Shown piece after piece: positions 37,301 to 48,615 of a DNA stretch of 64,000 nucleotides (position 1 is the first letter of the stretch; each line of letters starts with the position of its first letter). The stretch spans positions 124,001 to 188,000 of the forward strand of contig JAJKFJ010020898.1 in NCBI GenBank assembly GCA_027382625.1, written 5' to 3'. Both the position numbers and the translations under genes were made by a program. This stretch comes from Tetmemena sp. SeJ-2015 (lineage: Eukaryota; Ciliophora; Spirotrichea; Sporadotrichida; Oxytrichidae). The notes under the pieces are model-generated. The model saw only the letters and a list, made by a program, of their open reading frames with translations. It was not told the origin of the DNA and ran no database searches.

Positions 37301-40300
37301 TCATTTATAAGTAATTAAGTATCCGGGATAGGATTTGTTGTTGTCGTAAATATATACTTCTTTTGAATTAAATAATTAATAAATAACATAGTGGCCATTT
37401 GCTAAAAAATTATATATCATACATAAAACATAATAATTTAATAGCTCCATTGTTAAAAGAATCGGTAACGTACGCCTGGACGGTTTGGGATTGGTGCTGG
37501 TTACCTGGCCCCATGGCCGCCACCTGATGTTGAAGATAGACCTACCAAAACTCACAATATATTTATTCTTTCCATAAAATAATTAATGATTAAAAAACTA
37601 GACAAAGGAATATTTGATAATGACCTTCAGCTGTAGTAAATCTATAATTGTTAGAGTAACAAGAGTTTAAAATATGATTAATAAAAATGAACCACTGTTT
37701 CTATATTTATTGTTTATAAGTTGTCTGCAAAATATATTCCTTATCCATTTGCTCCATTCCCACTTAGTCTCATATCTAAGCCTGTTTCAAAGCTATAAAT
37801 TTCGCTTGGTTAAACATTTCTCGTTCCATGGAATAAGTGCCTAATCATTTCTAGTCCATCTAATAAATTAATTTTAAGAATATAGTGATTTTTCTAAGTC
37901 AGGGTGCTTGTTTTGAAGTCTTTTGTATTCGCATAAAATCTAAGTTAGCATCATGCTATTCAAGTTATAAATAAAAAAACCCTTTTACCTCTTATTAAAA
38001 ATTTATAATTAAACATTGGATTAAAGCACATTATTACTTTGAATATTAAAATCTAATTTGCTTTTTTTAATTTGCTGATATTATAGACCTTTTATACTTT
38101 AAGAACTTCTGGTAGGGCCTAAACTCCTCCATAGCCATATCTGTTTAAATATAAATTCTTTTGTTTAAATTACTAAATTCCATATGATTTATATTTAGAA
38201 GATCTCAACACATGATTTTCTTTCATATTTTATTTTCTGGAAATTTAAAATAGATATGTTTTAAAATGAGAATAAATGCACTTTATTTCTCTTCAATAAA
38301 AATAAATAATTCTAAATACTTAAGACCTTCCCATTATATTAATTCAAATTAATTAATTGCTAATTTCAAATTTTTATATCGAAAGAATTTGTGCATAGTT
38401 AAATTATCCATTTATTTTTAAACTTATTCTCTACAAGAATAATTACAGGAAAGAAAAGATCATTATGAATTTTTAAAAATATAATAAATTATCTGTTTTG
38501 CTGATTGTTATTCAGTTGGTTTATCAAATTGTTATTATAAGAAAATAAAAGCACTGATTATTTTTTTCATTTAATTCTAGATTTTATTTTTCACCCCCCT
38601 TAAATATATAAAGCGAAAGACACCATTATTTATTATGATTAACATATTGCAGTTAAAAAACTTCTAAAACAAGCTCCAAATTCATTTAGAAAATCGTCTC
38701 TAATAAATGAAATTATTTATAGCTGAGAATTTAATAAAAAAGAGAATTAAATTAATAATAATTAATAAATTTAAAATTCTAGGCAGTTGAAGTGTGAGAT
38801 TTTGGGTTAAAATTATTACCATTCGATTAAGCATTAAATTCTAAGCAACTTTGATCCTTGCAACTTCTTCGTAGGAAGGCCTGTGATAGAGTTACCTCAG
38901 TCACAAGTTTTTGAATTGGTTAATTTCTTGTTCGGAGTCAAAGACATCAATATCTCTTCACTGTACCTCCTATCGTAATGGTGGAACAACAAACTCAACT
39001 TATAATTTGAAGAGCTATCGAACAAGCCCCATATTGACTAGTTATCTCTTGATTTAACGGCCAACATTTTACAACTCCTCATTTATTATTTTAATTTAAT
39101 ACCGATTTTCATTTAAATTTTAACTATAATAAGAATTTTAATGATAAAGTATTCTAGTTTTTTTAAATTTTGCAATTGTTTAGTATAATTAAATGGCTTA
39201 TTTTATATAAGATTTAAAATGAAATTTTTCAAACTTATAAAATATTCTAATATAAAAATATTCGCAATATTATTGACATTAAGTTTTTTCCCAAGTTAAT
39301 CTAAAGTTTTTCGAAATAAAATTATAAACATTTGAATAAAAAATATTCATAATTATTTAAAGAGGAACTAAGAAATTATTATTTTAACTATAAATGTTCT
39401 CTAGAAATTGAAATTATTTTTAAAATTATTTTTTAATTTAACTATTTATTCGGATTCCATTTATTCAAAAGTAATAGAAAGAATTCATTCCTTATTTTTA
39501 AATATCAAAATATTAAATTATTCTCTTATTTAAATAACTTTTATTTTTATTGATTATATACTTCATAATAATAATTGTATAATAAGTTTGTCTAATGTCG
39601 TTGATGTCATCGTTCCTCGCTAAGTGAGTTTACAAGAATTTGTAGGCCGCATAAAAAAATAAAAGCAAAAATTAATCACTAGCATACTTAAACTCCAAGG
39701 AGTTCTTGGGAAGATCCTCTACATACGTGAACTCATTCACCATTTTCAGTCCTTCTTTCAAAACGCAAAATTACGAATTTTTATATTTTGTTTACAAATG
39801 ATTAAAAAAAATTATTTTTGGTTATTTTTAAATATTGAATGATCTGATATACAGATAAAAGGCTACTCTCTTTTTATAAAATTACTGTTTGATTTTTTGT
39901 AAATTTCCTATAAATGAATATAAAATTATGATATTTTTATTATATTTTCAAAGACTTGACGAGTTGGAACGTTTAAAAATATAGCTTTTAAGTTTCTATT
40001 GGGTTCCACTTAAGTTTAACCATGTGGTCCTTGAAACTGTATTTAGTCATAGAGTCTGTAAAGAAATTAATTGAGTAGGGCAGAGTTCCCAGCTAGTTTG
40101 CAAGCAGCATTTTTTAACCATTATATTCACAAAAAAATAAATTAAAAACCTACTCAGATTGTAATCGAATTTATTGGAAAGAGAAATAAAAGAGAATCTT
40201 ATTTTAAAATTTATAATTTTATCTGAAATAAGTATTTCAATTTGAATGGATTTTAGATAATCATTCTTTGAATACCTTCTTTTTTAATTAGAGAACTATT

Positions 40301-43300
40301 TCTAATTATATCTAAAATGTCTTATCTTAAAATGTTTATGAATTTGTTAGTGATAAATTAAAATGAATTTGATTAAATCAATTACTAAAAATAATTAAAA
40401 GTTAGATAATTTTCAAAAAATTAATTTTTGTTTTAAAAAATACTGAATAAATAATAAATCTATTTATATGAATTAAAATATTCGATCCAGGTAGTTTAAT
40501 CTGTATGTGTTTCTTTAACTTAAATAAGAGAGTAATTTAAAAAATTATATTTGAAACTTAAGTGAATATGGTATCAAGGCTCTCTATAAGGCTTTATTCC
40601 TCAACCTTTAAGATTGGAGAGTTAGATTTATCAGTGACTACCTTTTAGCTGCTCCACACTCTCTTGTCATGGAGAGTGACCTCTAGATCTATGCTATTAG
40701 AATTCATTTGACACAATGCCATAAGTGTAAATAATTTTAGACATGGGCTTAATGAATCTGAGAGGAACGAATTTAACAGTGATGTTTACCCCAACCTCAT
40801 CAATGATATAAATTTTAGCTTGAACATCATCATCTGCATCCCCCATCGGTTCAAATCCTCCATCAAGGCTTTCTCCCTCTTCTTTTTACTCCTCTTCCTC
40901 CAAGAAGTAGAGATCATCTTCGTTGTCGTCGTGTGGGGAGAGGCGGTGCCGAAACATCACCAAAGAATTGAAATAAATTGCCTGCTCTACTAATTTTTCT
41001 TCATTGTCTACAACATTTTAGTTCTCCAGGATAAAATTAATCAATCACATCATAAACAAATTTTTCACTATCGATTATATATTTTGTTATAATTTTAAAT
41101 TTTTTAGCGTTTTTATGACAATAATAAATGTCTATAATTTTAAGCAAATTGAAATTCAATGTTGAATTTTTCTTTATTAGACAATAATTTCATCTTTCTT
41201 AATCCGATAAGTATTTCTTTTTATAAACTGTATATCTGATAGAGTAAAAGTAACTCTTTTTCATTTAGATGAAATGGAAATGAAATAGAATTTTGAGTAA
41301 AGCAAAATAGAGAATATTTGAGCAATACTCAGGTTCATATAAAGCCAATATAAATTTCATTTTTCTTCATCTATGAGGACTTCTATGTTCTTTTAACCCT
41401 TTGATATATGCGGTTTAGCTGTGTGTGCATTTCCCCACCGAAGCATATAATATTGTGAAGTAACTTGGATTTTTCTTCCACAGGCTCAGCATTTTATTGC
41501 CCAGGTTAACCATTTTTCTTCTTATCAAGTTGCCTTTATACAATTTCATTTTGCATTTATAAAATTAAGGTAATCAAATATATACACGTAAAAAATCACT
41601 AGTAACTCATTCTTAATAAAATTCTTGACTTAAAATGTCCATTCTTTAATAAAATGTATATAAAAAAATGTTTAATAATTAAAAGAAAATATCAGATAAA
41701 TTCAAAGCTTAAGTTCTTATAATCTTATGGGTATAACTATAAAGGTTTAAAAATAAGAAACCTCATAATGGTATATTATCTTATTTTTTATTTTGGGCTA
41801 GCTCTCTTTGTTTTCCTAAAATGAAAAGCGCCTATTATTGATGGATGTTAAAAGTTTCCTTGATAATCTTTTCGTAGGACATCAAATCCACCTTAACTGA
41901 TTTGTTGTGAATGTAGTCGAATTACAAAAATTTCATTAAAATATCATAATCCAAAAACCACTTCTAATTCCTTTGGCACTTCTATCTTAAGTTCTTCTAA
42001 TTCTTTAAAAACAGAAGCTATAAATTATAGCATTTCTTTTTGTGGAGGCTGTACTTTGTTTAGTGCTGCTCTAAAAAAAATAATTTAATTTTATATGCGT
42101 AATAAAATAAATAATGTTTTAAATAAGATTATTTTTTTAAATAAAAAACTAATAGCATCGCGATTTTTAATATCTTTTCCTAATTATACTTTATTTTCTA
42201 CAACTATAGATTTTTTATAAATAGAAATTTTTCGTTTATAGAACATAAAATTAAATTATCAAAGTGTCTTATTTAGAAAGAGCAATCAGCAATTTAATTT
42301 TGTAAATTAATCAGTGATAGTTGGAGTGTGTCCAATTTAAATAATTATTGCACCATTCGATTCAGCATAAAATTCTAAGAACTTTTTATCCTTACAACTT
42401 TTGTGTGGGAGCGCTCAATCAAGAGTTATAAGCGACATAAGTTTAGATGAAAACGAAATGGATGAAGATGAAGGAGAATGCGCTAATCATATCTCGCTAC
42501 TGAGAGGTGCTGGGAAGATTATTAAAGAGGAAACTCCTTTTAATTTTTGATAAGCTATCGAACAAACTGCAGATAGGGGGATTAATCTGTGAATTCAACT
42601 GGCACTAAGTTAGAACTCTGCATTTATTATTTTAACCAATCATCGATTTTAATTAAAATTCCTACTATATCACTACCAAAATTTATTAGTAGCTATCTCG
42701 AACCTTCAATAGGATATTCAGAATAAGTTAATTATAGTTAAAATTAAAATGAAAATCGGTATTAAATTAAAATAATAAATGAGGAGTTGTAAAATGTTGG
42801 CCGTTAAATCAAAGAGATAACTAGTCCAATATGGGGCTTGTTCGATAGCTCTTCAAATTATAAGTTGAGTTTGTTGTTCCACCATTACGATAGGAGGTAC
42901 CAGTGAAGAGATATTGATGTCTTTGACTCCGAACCAAGAAATTAACCCAATTCAAAAACTTGTGACTGAGGTAACTCTATGCACAGGCTTCCTACGAAGA
43001 AGTTGCAAGGATCATAGTTGCTTAGAATTTAATGCTTAATCGAATGGTAATAATTTTAACCCAAAATCTCACACTTCAACTGCCTAGAATTTTAAATTTA
43101 TTAACTTACTTATTAATTTAATTCTCTTTTTTATTAAATTCTCAGCTATATTGAAGAAAGAACATCTTATAAATTATATTATTTTTATAAAATTTGATTT
43201 TTTAGTTAATTTTCTATGAATTTAAATTTTAATTTATTTTATAAAATTTTTATATTTGTGCTGCAGGAAATATATGAAAAGATAATTTCTTCATTTTAAA

Positions 43301-44601
43301 CAGGAACTTCATCGTTTTACTATTAAGGACCTTACTTTAAATTATAAATTAAAATGTGCAACAATATCTAAAAATTTTGTTGTTGTTGTAATTCGAAAAT
43401 GAAATAAAATTTATGAAATTAGAGCTATCATTATTTTATTGTAATTAAATTATAGTTATAATTTGAAATTTGTATTAGTTTATCCTAAAAGTTTTATAAA
43501 ATAAATAATTTACTTTGTGTTAGGATGCTGCCATTCATTTAAACAATTTAAAATATAATTTCTAATAGCTAATCATACCAATTTAGAAAGGGTGAAAGAT
43601 CCACCAGTATCATTCTCACCATTTCTAGTGATTCATCTGCTCCCATTCCAAACAAAATACAAAAATTTTACTTATTTTAAAAGTTAAATAGCCTTATATT
43701 AAAGATAAATTTTGAATATGCTTTTTCTTAATTTCATAGTTGTTAATAAGATTTATAAACAAAAATAATTCTCTTTTTTACATGCATCAATCTCTGCTTA
43801 TATTTAAAATTAATTTAAAGACATTTCTAGCTGCATTTTTTCAAAAACATGAATTATAACAACAGTAATAGCTATGATTATGCTTTAAGGATAAAATTAA
43901 GGGATTTAAATTTAAATTATGATAGTGAAAAGAAAAGATAGTTCTAATTATAAATTAGAGAGTTTATTTTCATATTTAATATAAAATTTTAATATAGAAT
44001 CTACCGAAAATAAAACTAAAAATGAATTAGATATTTTAATAAAACTTTAAAAATCTAAGTGTAAACAATTTAATCAATCATTATCTTCCAGTCTTATTTA
44101 TAAGCTATAAGATAAATATTTAAATAATCAGATAGTTCTTATTAAAGCAAGCATAAAATTAAGATAAGTTATTTTCCTAAGTTTTTTTATTATAAATTTA
44201 TATAAAGAAAAAAATGGGAATTATATAATGTTAGATCAGATTTAACAAACCTTATTATAATTGATTCTTATATTCGCCTTGAATATCTTGTAAAAATTAA
44301 TTTGATATTCCAGATTGATGGCAGCCAACTACTAAATCCTTGAAGGTAAAGATTGCGTTTTACTCTTCTTCGTCTCTAGATTTGAATTGGAAATTTTGTT
44401 GCAACATTTGAGGAAACATTTCTTTAAACGCCAGCTTCTCTCTTTCATTTTATGTTAGTTGAGGGACAGTCACCTCAGCTTTAAAATCTGGTTTAAAAAT
44501 AAAGTGAAAGAATATAAATATGTAGATTGAGGAGTGTGAGCTGGCATCTACTTTGAGCGAACGCCTTATAAGAAATCCTTGTAATCATTTTTAGAATCCA
44601 T
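37301..44601 (-). CDS. PARP-type ADP-ribosyltransferase protein, copy 2
   Basis: A tandem paralogue of the 27-34 kb gene, from ATG at 44601 (MDSKNDYKDFLQGVRSKQMP) to TGA at 37301-37303. Blocks in the same order: about 44480-44310 (EREKLAFKEMFPQMLQQNF), 43650-43590, 42070-41870, 41510-41370, 41040-40570 (GVNITVKFVPLRFIKP), 40110-39970, 39760-39590, then the catalytic domain 37870-37301 with the conserved fingerprint and the end SYPGYLITYK. As in copy 1, the residue aligned with the PARP catalytic Glu is His (GHYVIY). Coding blocks are clearly conserved between copies while the gaps are not alignable, the pattern expected if gaps are eliminated. Copy 2 carries a repeat family (38.77 and 42.3-43.1 kb) in its gaps instead of the fold-back element of copy 1. 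Confidence 0.8.
38770..39113 (+). repeat. Repeat R1 with open plus-strand frame, in a gap of PARP copy 2
   Basis: About 350 bases that recur in reverse complement at 42735-43110 (R3) and, diverged, in direct orientation at 42290-42660 (R2). R1 has an uninterrupted frame of about 115 codons, including FFVGRPVIELPQSQVFELVN and WWNNKLNLQFEELSNKPHID. R3 has about six single-base insertions that break this frame. Comparing R1 with R2 codon by codon shows no excess of third-position changes, so current coding function is doubtful. Confidence 0.65.
42290..42660 (+). repeat. Repeat R2 (diverged direct copy of R1)
   Basis: The left flank (CCATTCGATTCAGCATAAAA) and right flank (AGCTATCGAACAAACTGCAG) match R1 with many differences. 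The middle differs and has its own acidic plus-strand frame (LDENEMDEDEGECANHISLL). R2 and R3 lie tail to tail, 75 bases apart. Confidence 0.6.
42735..43110 (-). repeat. Repeat R3 (inverted copy of R1)
   Basis: Reverse complement of R1 with high identity, differing mainly by single-base insertions in short runs. With R1 it forms an inverted repeat with a spacer of about 3.6 kb. Confidence 0.8.
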
Positions 44602-45286
44602 TGTTGGTTTCAAAATCTGTATCAATTAGTCAAGAATATTCTGATAATTATCTCAACTTATTTTTATAAACTGTGTTATGAGTCTAAATGATTAGTGAAA
44701 ATAGTAATGTATATATTTATATGAGAGGGAAATATATAATAACAAAAGAGGATGCTAAGAATATGCTTTATCATAATCTTTAACATTACTTTCTCCTAAT
44801 TAAAAGATAGCAAAAGTTTTGATATCCAGTTATTAGAGTAAACAATTTTAAGTTATTTTATAAAAATATAGGCAACACTTTAAAATTGAGTTACAAACAT
44901 TGTTTATTTAACCCTCAAATTATAAAGAAGAAATATCACTATTTTCTGCTCTTAAAGCATTAAATAAAAAAGCAGAAATTTGAACATCAAGCATATAATT
45001 ATTTGTTAATATGCAAATTTTTTATGAAAAGCTATTCAGCAACTATAAGTATGATTGTGGAAGAAAGTTGAAATGTTCAAAATACACAAAAATGCAGAAT
45101 TACTTGATTTTGTAAATTTAAAAGATTTAAATTCAATATGGCTCTATTTAACTCCCAGAAAATTATTTGTTATTAGAAATTAACAAACAATTATATCTTT
45201 GATTGATATAAATAACTTTGAATTGTTAAAATAAACTGGGATTTAATTTTATTTTGGCTCAAAGTTTCGCAGACCCTTCATAATTT
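44602..45286. other. AT-rich spacer between PARP copy 2 and PIG-A copy 1
   Basis: A plus-strand frame from about 45072 to 45330 is open for about 85 codons but has no recognisable features, and that length is within chance for a one-stop code. This is the shared upstream region of divergent genes. Confidence 0.4.
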
Positions 45287-47739
45287 ATGCGTTCAACCTC
45301 TTACCAATAGGTTAGTTAAAGCACTCTTGACTTCAGTACGATGAATCTTCTCAAATAAACGAAGAACAGAAACTAAAGAAAAACTTCTAAGAACTCTCTC
45401 TCCTACTAAATCCAGAGTATAATTTCAGGAATTACATACTTTATATTTTTATCCCTCAAGACTCTACTCCTAAGCAAGGTTATTTTTAGTCGAATAACTC
45501 ACAATTATAAACTTTCTTGCAATCTCAATAACTCAATCAGTCTTGATATAAAGCGTGAACAGTATTTATTTCATTTTATAGATTTAATCATCTATCCCTT
45601 GAGAGTCCCCGAAGCTATAACATCTTATTCGTGTGCGATTACTTTTACCCCAATCTTGGAGGAGTGGAAATGCATATGTATCAACTAGGCTAATGCTTGA
45701 TTGAACGAGGGCACAAGGTCGTAGTGCTGACAAATATGTATAATGCAGAGAGGCAAGGGGTTAGATATATCACTAATGGAATGAAGGTCTACCACCTTCC
45801 TCTTCCGCCTTTCGTTATGGCAATAATCTAAATTAGCTTTAAATCGCTGCTCTTGCATTAATTTAAAGAATAGTTAGAACTCATTCTTCTGCTTATTCAT
45901 TATAATGGCCATGATTAGGAAGGTCATTCTCAGAGAGCGTATAGATATAGTTCATGGGCATCAATCAACGAGTGTGCTTCAGTTAGAATCAATTTTGCAT
46001 GGACTTACTCTCGGGAAAAAGGTTGTATTCACAGACCACTCTCTCTTTGGTTTTGGAGATGCACTTAAAAAAATAATTTTAAAGATTAATAAAAAAATAG
46101 ATGCGGGCTCAATACATATTAACAAGTGTCTTAAGTGGGTGATCATTTAAATTTGGATTTAATTTAAACAATTGTGCATGTATGATGTCAGATATAGATG
46201 CCTGTATTTGTGTTTCACATATTAACAAAGATAACTTAAGTTTAAGAGCCGCTATACCACCTTAAAGCATTTACGTCATTCCAAATGCAGTTGACGCCTC
46301 CAGATTCAAGCCATTCGTTTAGTGTACAGTTGTTTTTATTTAATCATAGCCTAATCCTGGGCTGCGCTACCCAGTTAATAGAATCAATATCGTGGTCGTC
46401 TCAAGAATTCTCTATTTAAGTATATTAATGTCGATTTTACAGAATGTTTTATCGTAAAGGAGTGGACTTGCTGGTAGACATAATCCCTGCAATCATTAAG
46501 AAGCATCCGAATGTGTACTTTATTATAGGAGGAGATGGGCCGAAGAAAGCTATTCTAGAAGCTATGATGGACAAGTACAATCTCAATATAGTGAATTATT
46601 TTTAGTATTATATTATCTGGCTGATAGAATGGAACTTTTAGGGAGGGTGCCTCATGAAAAAGTTAGAGAGGTACTTTGCAGAGGCCACATATTTCTAAAT
46701 ACATCTTTAACAGAGGCTTTTTGTATAGCAATCATAGAGGCGGCCAGTTGTGGTTTGCTCTGCGTTAGTACAAATCAATTACATCATTTTAATCTCTAAA
46801 TACATAATCAACTTAACTATTGATAATTCTATTGACTTTTTTTTGAATGTGGGTGGAATCCCAGAGGTTCTCCCACCAGAGATAATTATGTTTTTTCGAC
46901 ATTTAGTATGCAATTTTTGCACATTTAGATGATTTACTTGGCTCCTGCCTCTCCTCGACCGATGATAGACCAATTAGAAAAGGCGATAGCAAACTATAAA
47001 AGGATTCCCTCAAACATGTTCCATGAGAAAGTAAAGCGTCTCTACAATTGGAGATCTGTTGCCCGAAAAGTAGAAAGAGTCTACGATGACATAATTTTTC
47101 CCTTTTATATAAGGGAGTAATTTAACATTATTCATTAACCAACTCCTACTCTTCTCGGACGAATGAAATAGAGAATATCTTTGGGGCCTGTTGCAGGTCT
47201 ATTTGCAGTATTGATAATGATTTTGGACTATTTAGTGCTGCTGCTGTATAAGTGGATGGATCCTGATGAAACTATAGACGAAGCACTTGACTTTGACTAC
47301 CGCTCATACACTAAGAATAGGGAAGCATTTGGAAACCACACTTTCGTGGCCGATTAAAACTCAAAATTAGGGTAAAAAATGGCAAATCAGAGTGGAACCA
47401 CAGAAGGCAATACATAATAGGATGGAAATATATACGTATTCTAATAAGGTATTTAAATAAATTTGCACTTTTAACCTTCCTAATAAAGACTTATCAACAA
47501 ATACGTCATCTTAGTTTTTAACTGTTAAATACTTGTATTTTATCTAAAGCGAGCTAAATTCAGGTGGCGAGAATAATGGCTAGCATGAAAACCAGAGTGA
47601 GATATCAAACTAGGACTCTCATTCATCAACGAAGCAGCAGACCATCTTTATTTCACCAGCAAAGAAAAAGAAAATTTCCCTCATTCAATTCGAACAGAAT
47701 AGTAAATAGGAAACAGAACCCACTACATCATCTCAGTGA
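45287..47739 (+). CDS. PIGA: PIG-A, GPI anchor GlcNAc transferase catalytic subunit, copy 1
   Basis: PIG-A (GT4 family) transfers GlcNAc from UDP-GlcNAc to phosphatidylinositol on the cytosolic ER face, the first GPI-anchor step. Blocks in order: [143 protein letters not shown] (donor-site ExxxxxxxE region), [12 protein letters not shown] and [18 protein letters not shown]-terminal membrane segment precedes [13 protein letters not shown], as in animal PIG-A, then a Ser/Gln-rich tail to TGA 47737-47739. An N-terminal extension of about 100 residues precedes the catalytic domain; ATG 45287 is a tentative start. Several IESs are resolved. A tandem paralogue follows. Confidence 0.92.
46409..46445 (+). 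other. IES, pointer AGAAT (37 bp)
   Basis: AGAAT stands at 46404-46408 and 46441-46445. Removal joins INIVVVSRM to FYRKGVDLL in frame. Confidence 0.85.
46584..46618 (+). other. IES, pointer ATCT (35 bp)
   Basis: ATCT stands at 46580-46583 and 46615-46618. Removal joins MDKYNL to [10 protein letters not shown] in frame. Confidence 0.85.
46776..46848 (+). other. IES, pointer AAT (73 bp)
   Basis: AAT stands at 46773-46775 and 46846-46848. Removal joins LCVSTN to VGGIPEVLP in frame. The paralogue at 50.6 kb has no insert at this position. Confidence 0.85.
46884..46930 (+). other. IES, pointer AGAT (47 bp)
   Basis: AGAT stands at 46880-46883 and 46927-46930. Removal joins EVLPPEM to IYLAPASP in frame. 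Confidence 0.8.
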
Positions 47740-48615
47740 ATGATAGTCTGAACATAGCTTCCATTTATTCTCAATAATTTTATAAAATATTTAGGAAGAA
47801 GACAAATTTGTACTTGCTAATAGCGAACACAAGATAGATAGAAATATAAAGTTCATTATAATTTTAAAAGCCAAATTTTATGGTTCAATGATTAATCTAT
47901 ATTTTTGAGCTTGAATGTTTAATATAGATCTAATGGATATAGAGAAAAAACGATCTGTGATTATTAAATTGAATGGTACCTCTTAGAGAGAGTAAGAATA
48001 AAGTAGATTATCAAACTAATTGTGACTTCTACTTGTTGTTGCTGTGTATTAAGTTTATTAATTGTTCTATTTAAGTTTAAACTAATTTAAATAGACCACT
48101 CTCATTATTATTAAAGCGCCTATTACGATTATATCGAATTATTAAAATGAGGCTGTTTTTAACCTAGTTTTGAAGTTTAAATGTAAGGAGTATTTAATTG
48201 TCGAAGTTTATCAAATTTATTTAGTAAGAGATGATAATTATGATTATTATATCTGGTTAAATTATAATTAATATTCTTCTAAATAAACTAATAAAGAAAG
48301 TTGAAGCACAAGATTTCAAAAGGAATATACTTTTATTTTAAAAATTGAACTAAAATTTATTTTTTATAAGGGGGAATTAGCTTGATTATAAATCATTAAA
48401 ATTAAGTTGAGATCATATCTATCATAAATAACAATTTTAAGGCCAGTTAATGAGACAATGGGTTTACTTTTAATGTATTTAATTTGAATTTCAAGATTAC
48501 TATATATAATCTCAACTAATAGCTCATCATATTTTCGTTTATCTCGATTAGGCAATATGTCACAATAAATCTTTAACTTCAATTTTTTATTGGTAATAAT
48601 TGTATTATATTTAAC
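47740..48615. other. AT-rich spacer between the PIG-A paralogues
   Basis: No supported gene. A minus-strand frame at 48364-48582 is open without TAA/TAG but has no homology. The 5' end of PIG-A copy 2 probably lies in this stretch, since its open frame is still running at 48620. Confidence 0.4.

Noticed and set aside
45072..45330. Plus-strand 85-codon frame before PIG-A copy 1
   Set aside because: With TGA as the only stop, frames of this length are expected by chance in such AT-rich DNA, and no feature supports it.
46779..46973. Minus-strand frame across the PIG-A coding region
   Set aside because: Antisense shadow of PIG-A with an IES included.
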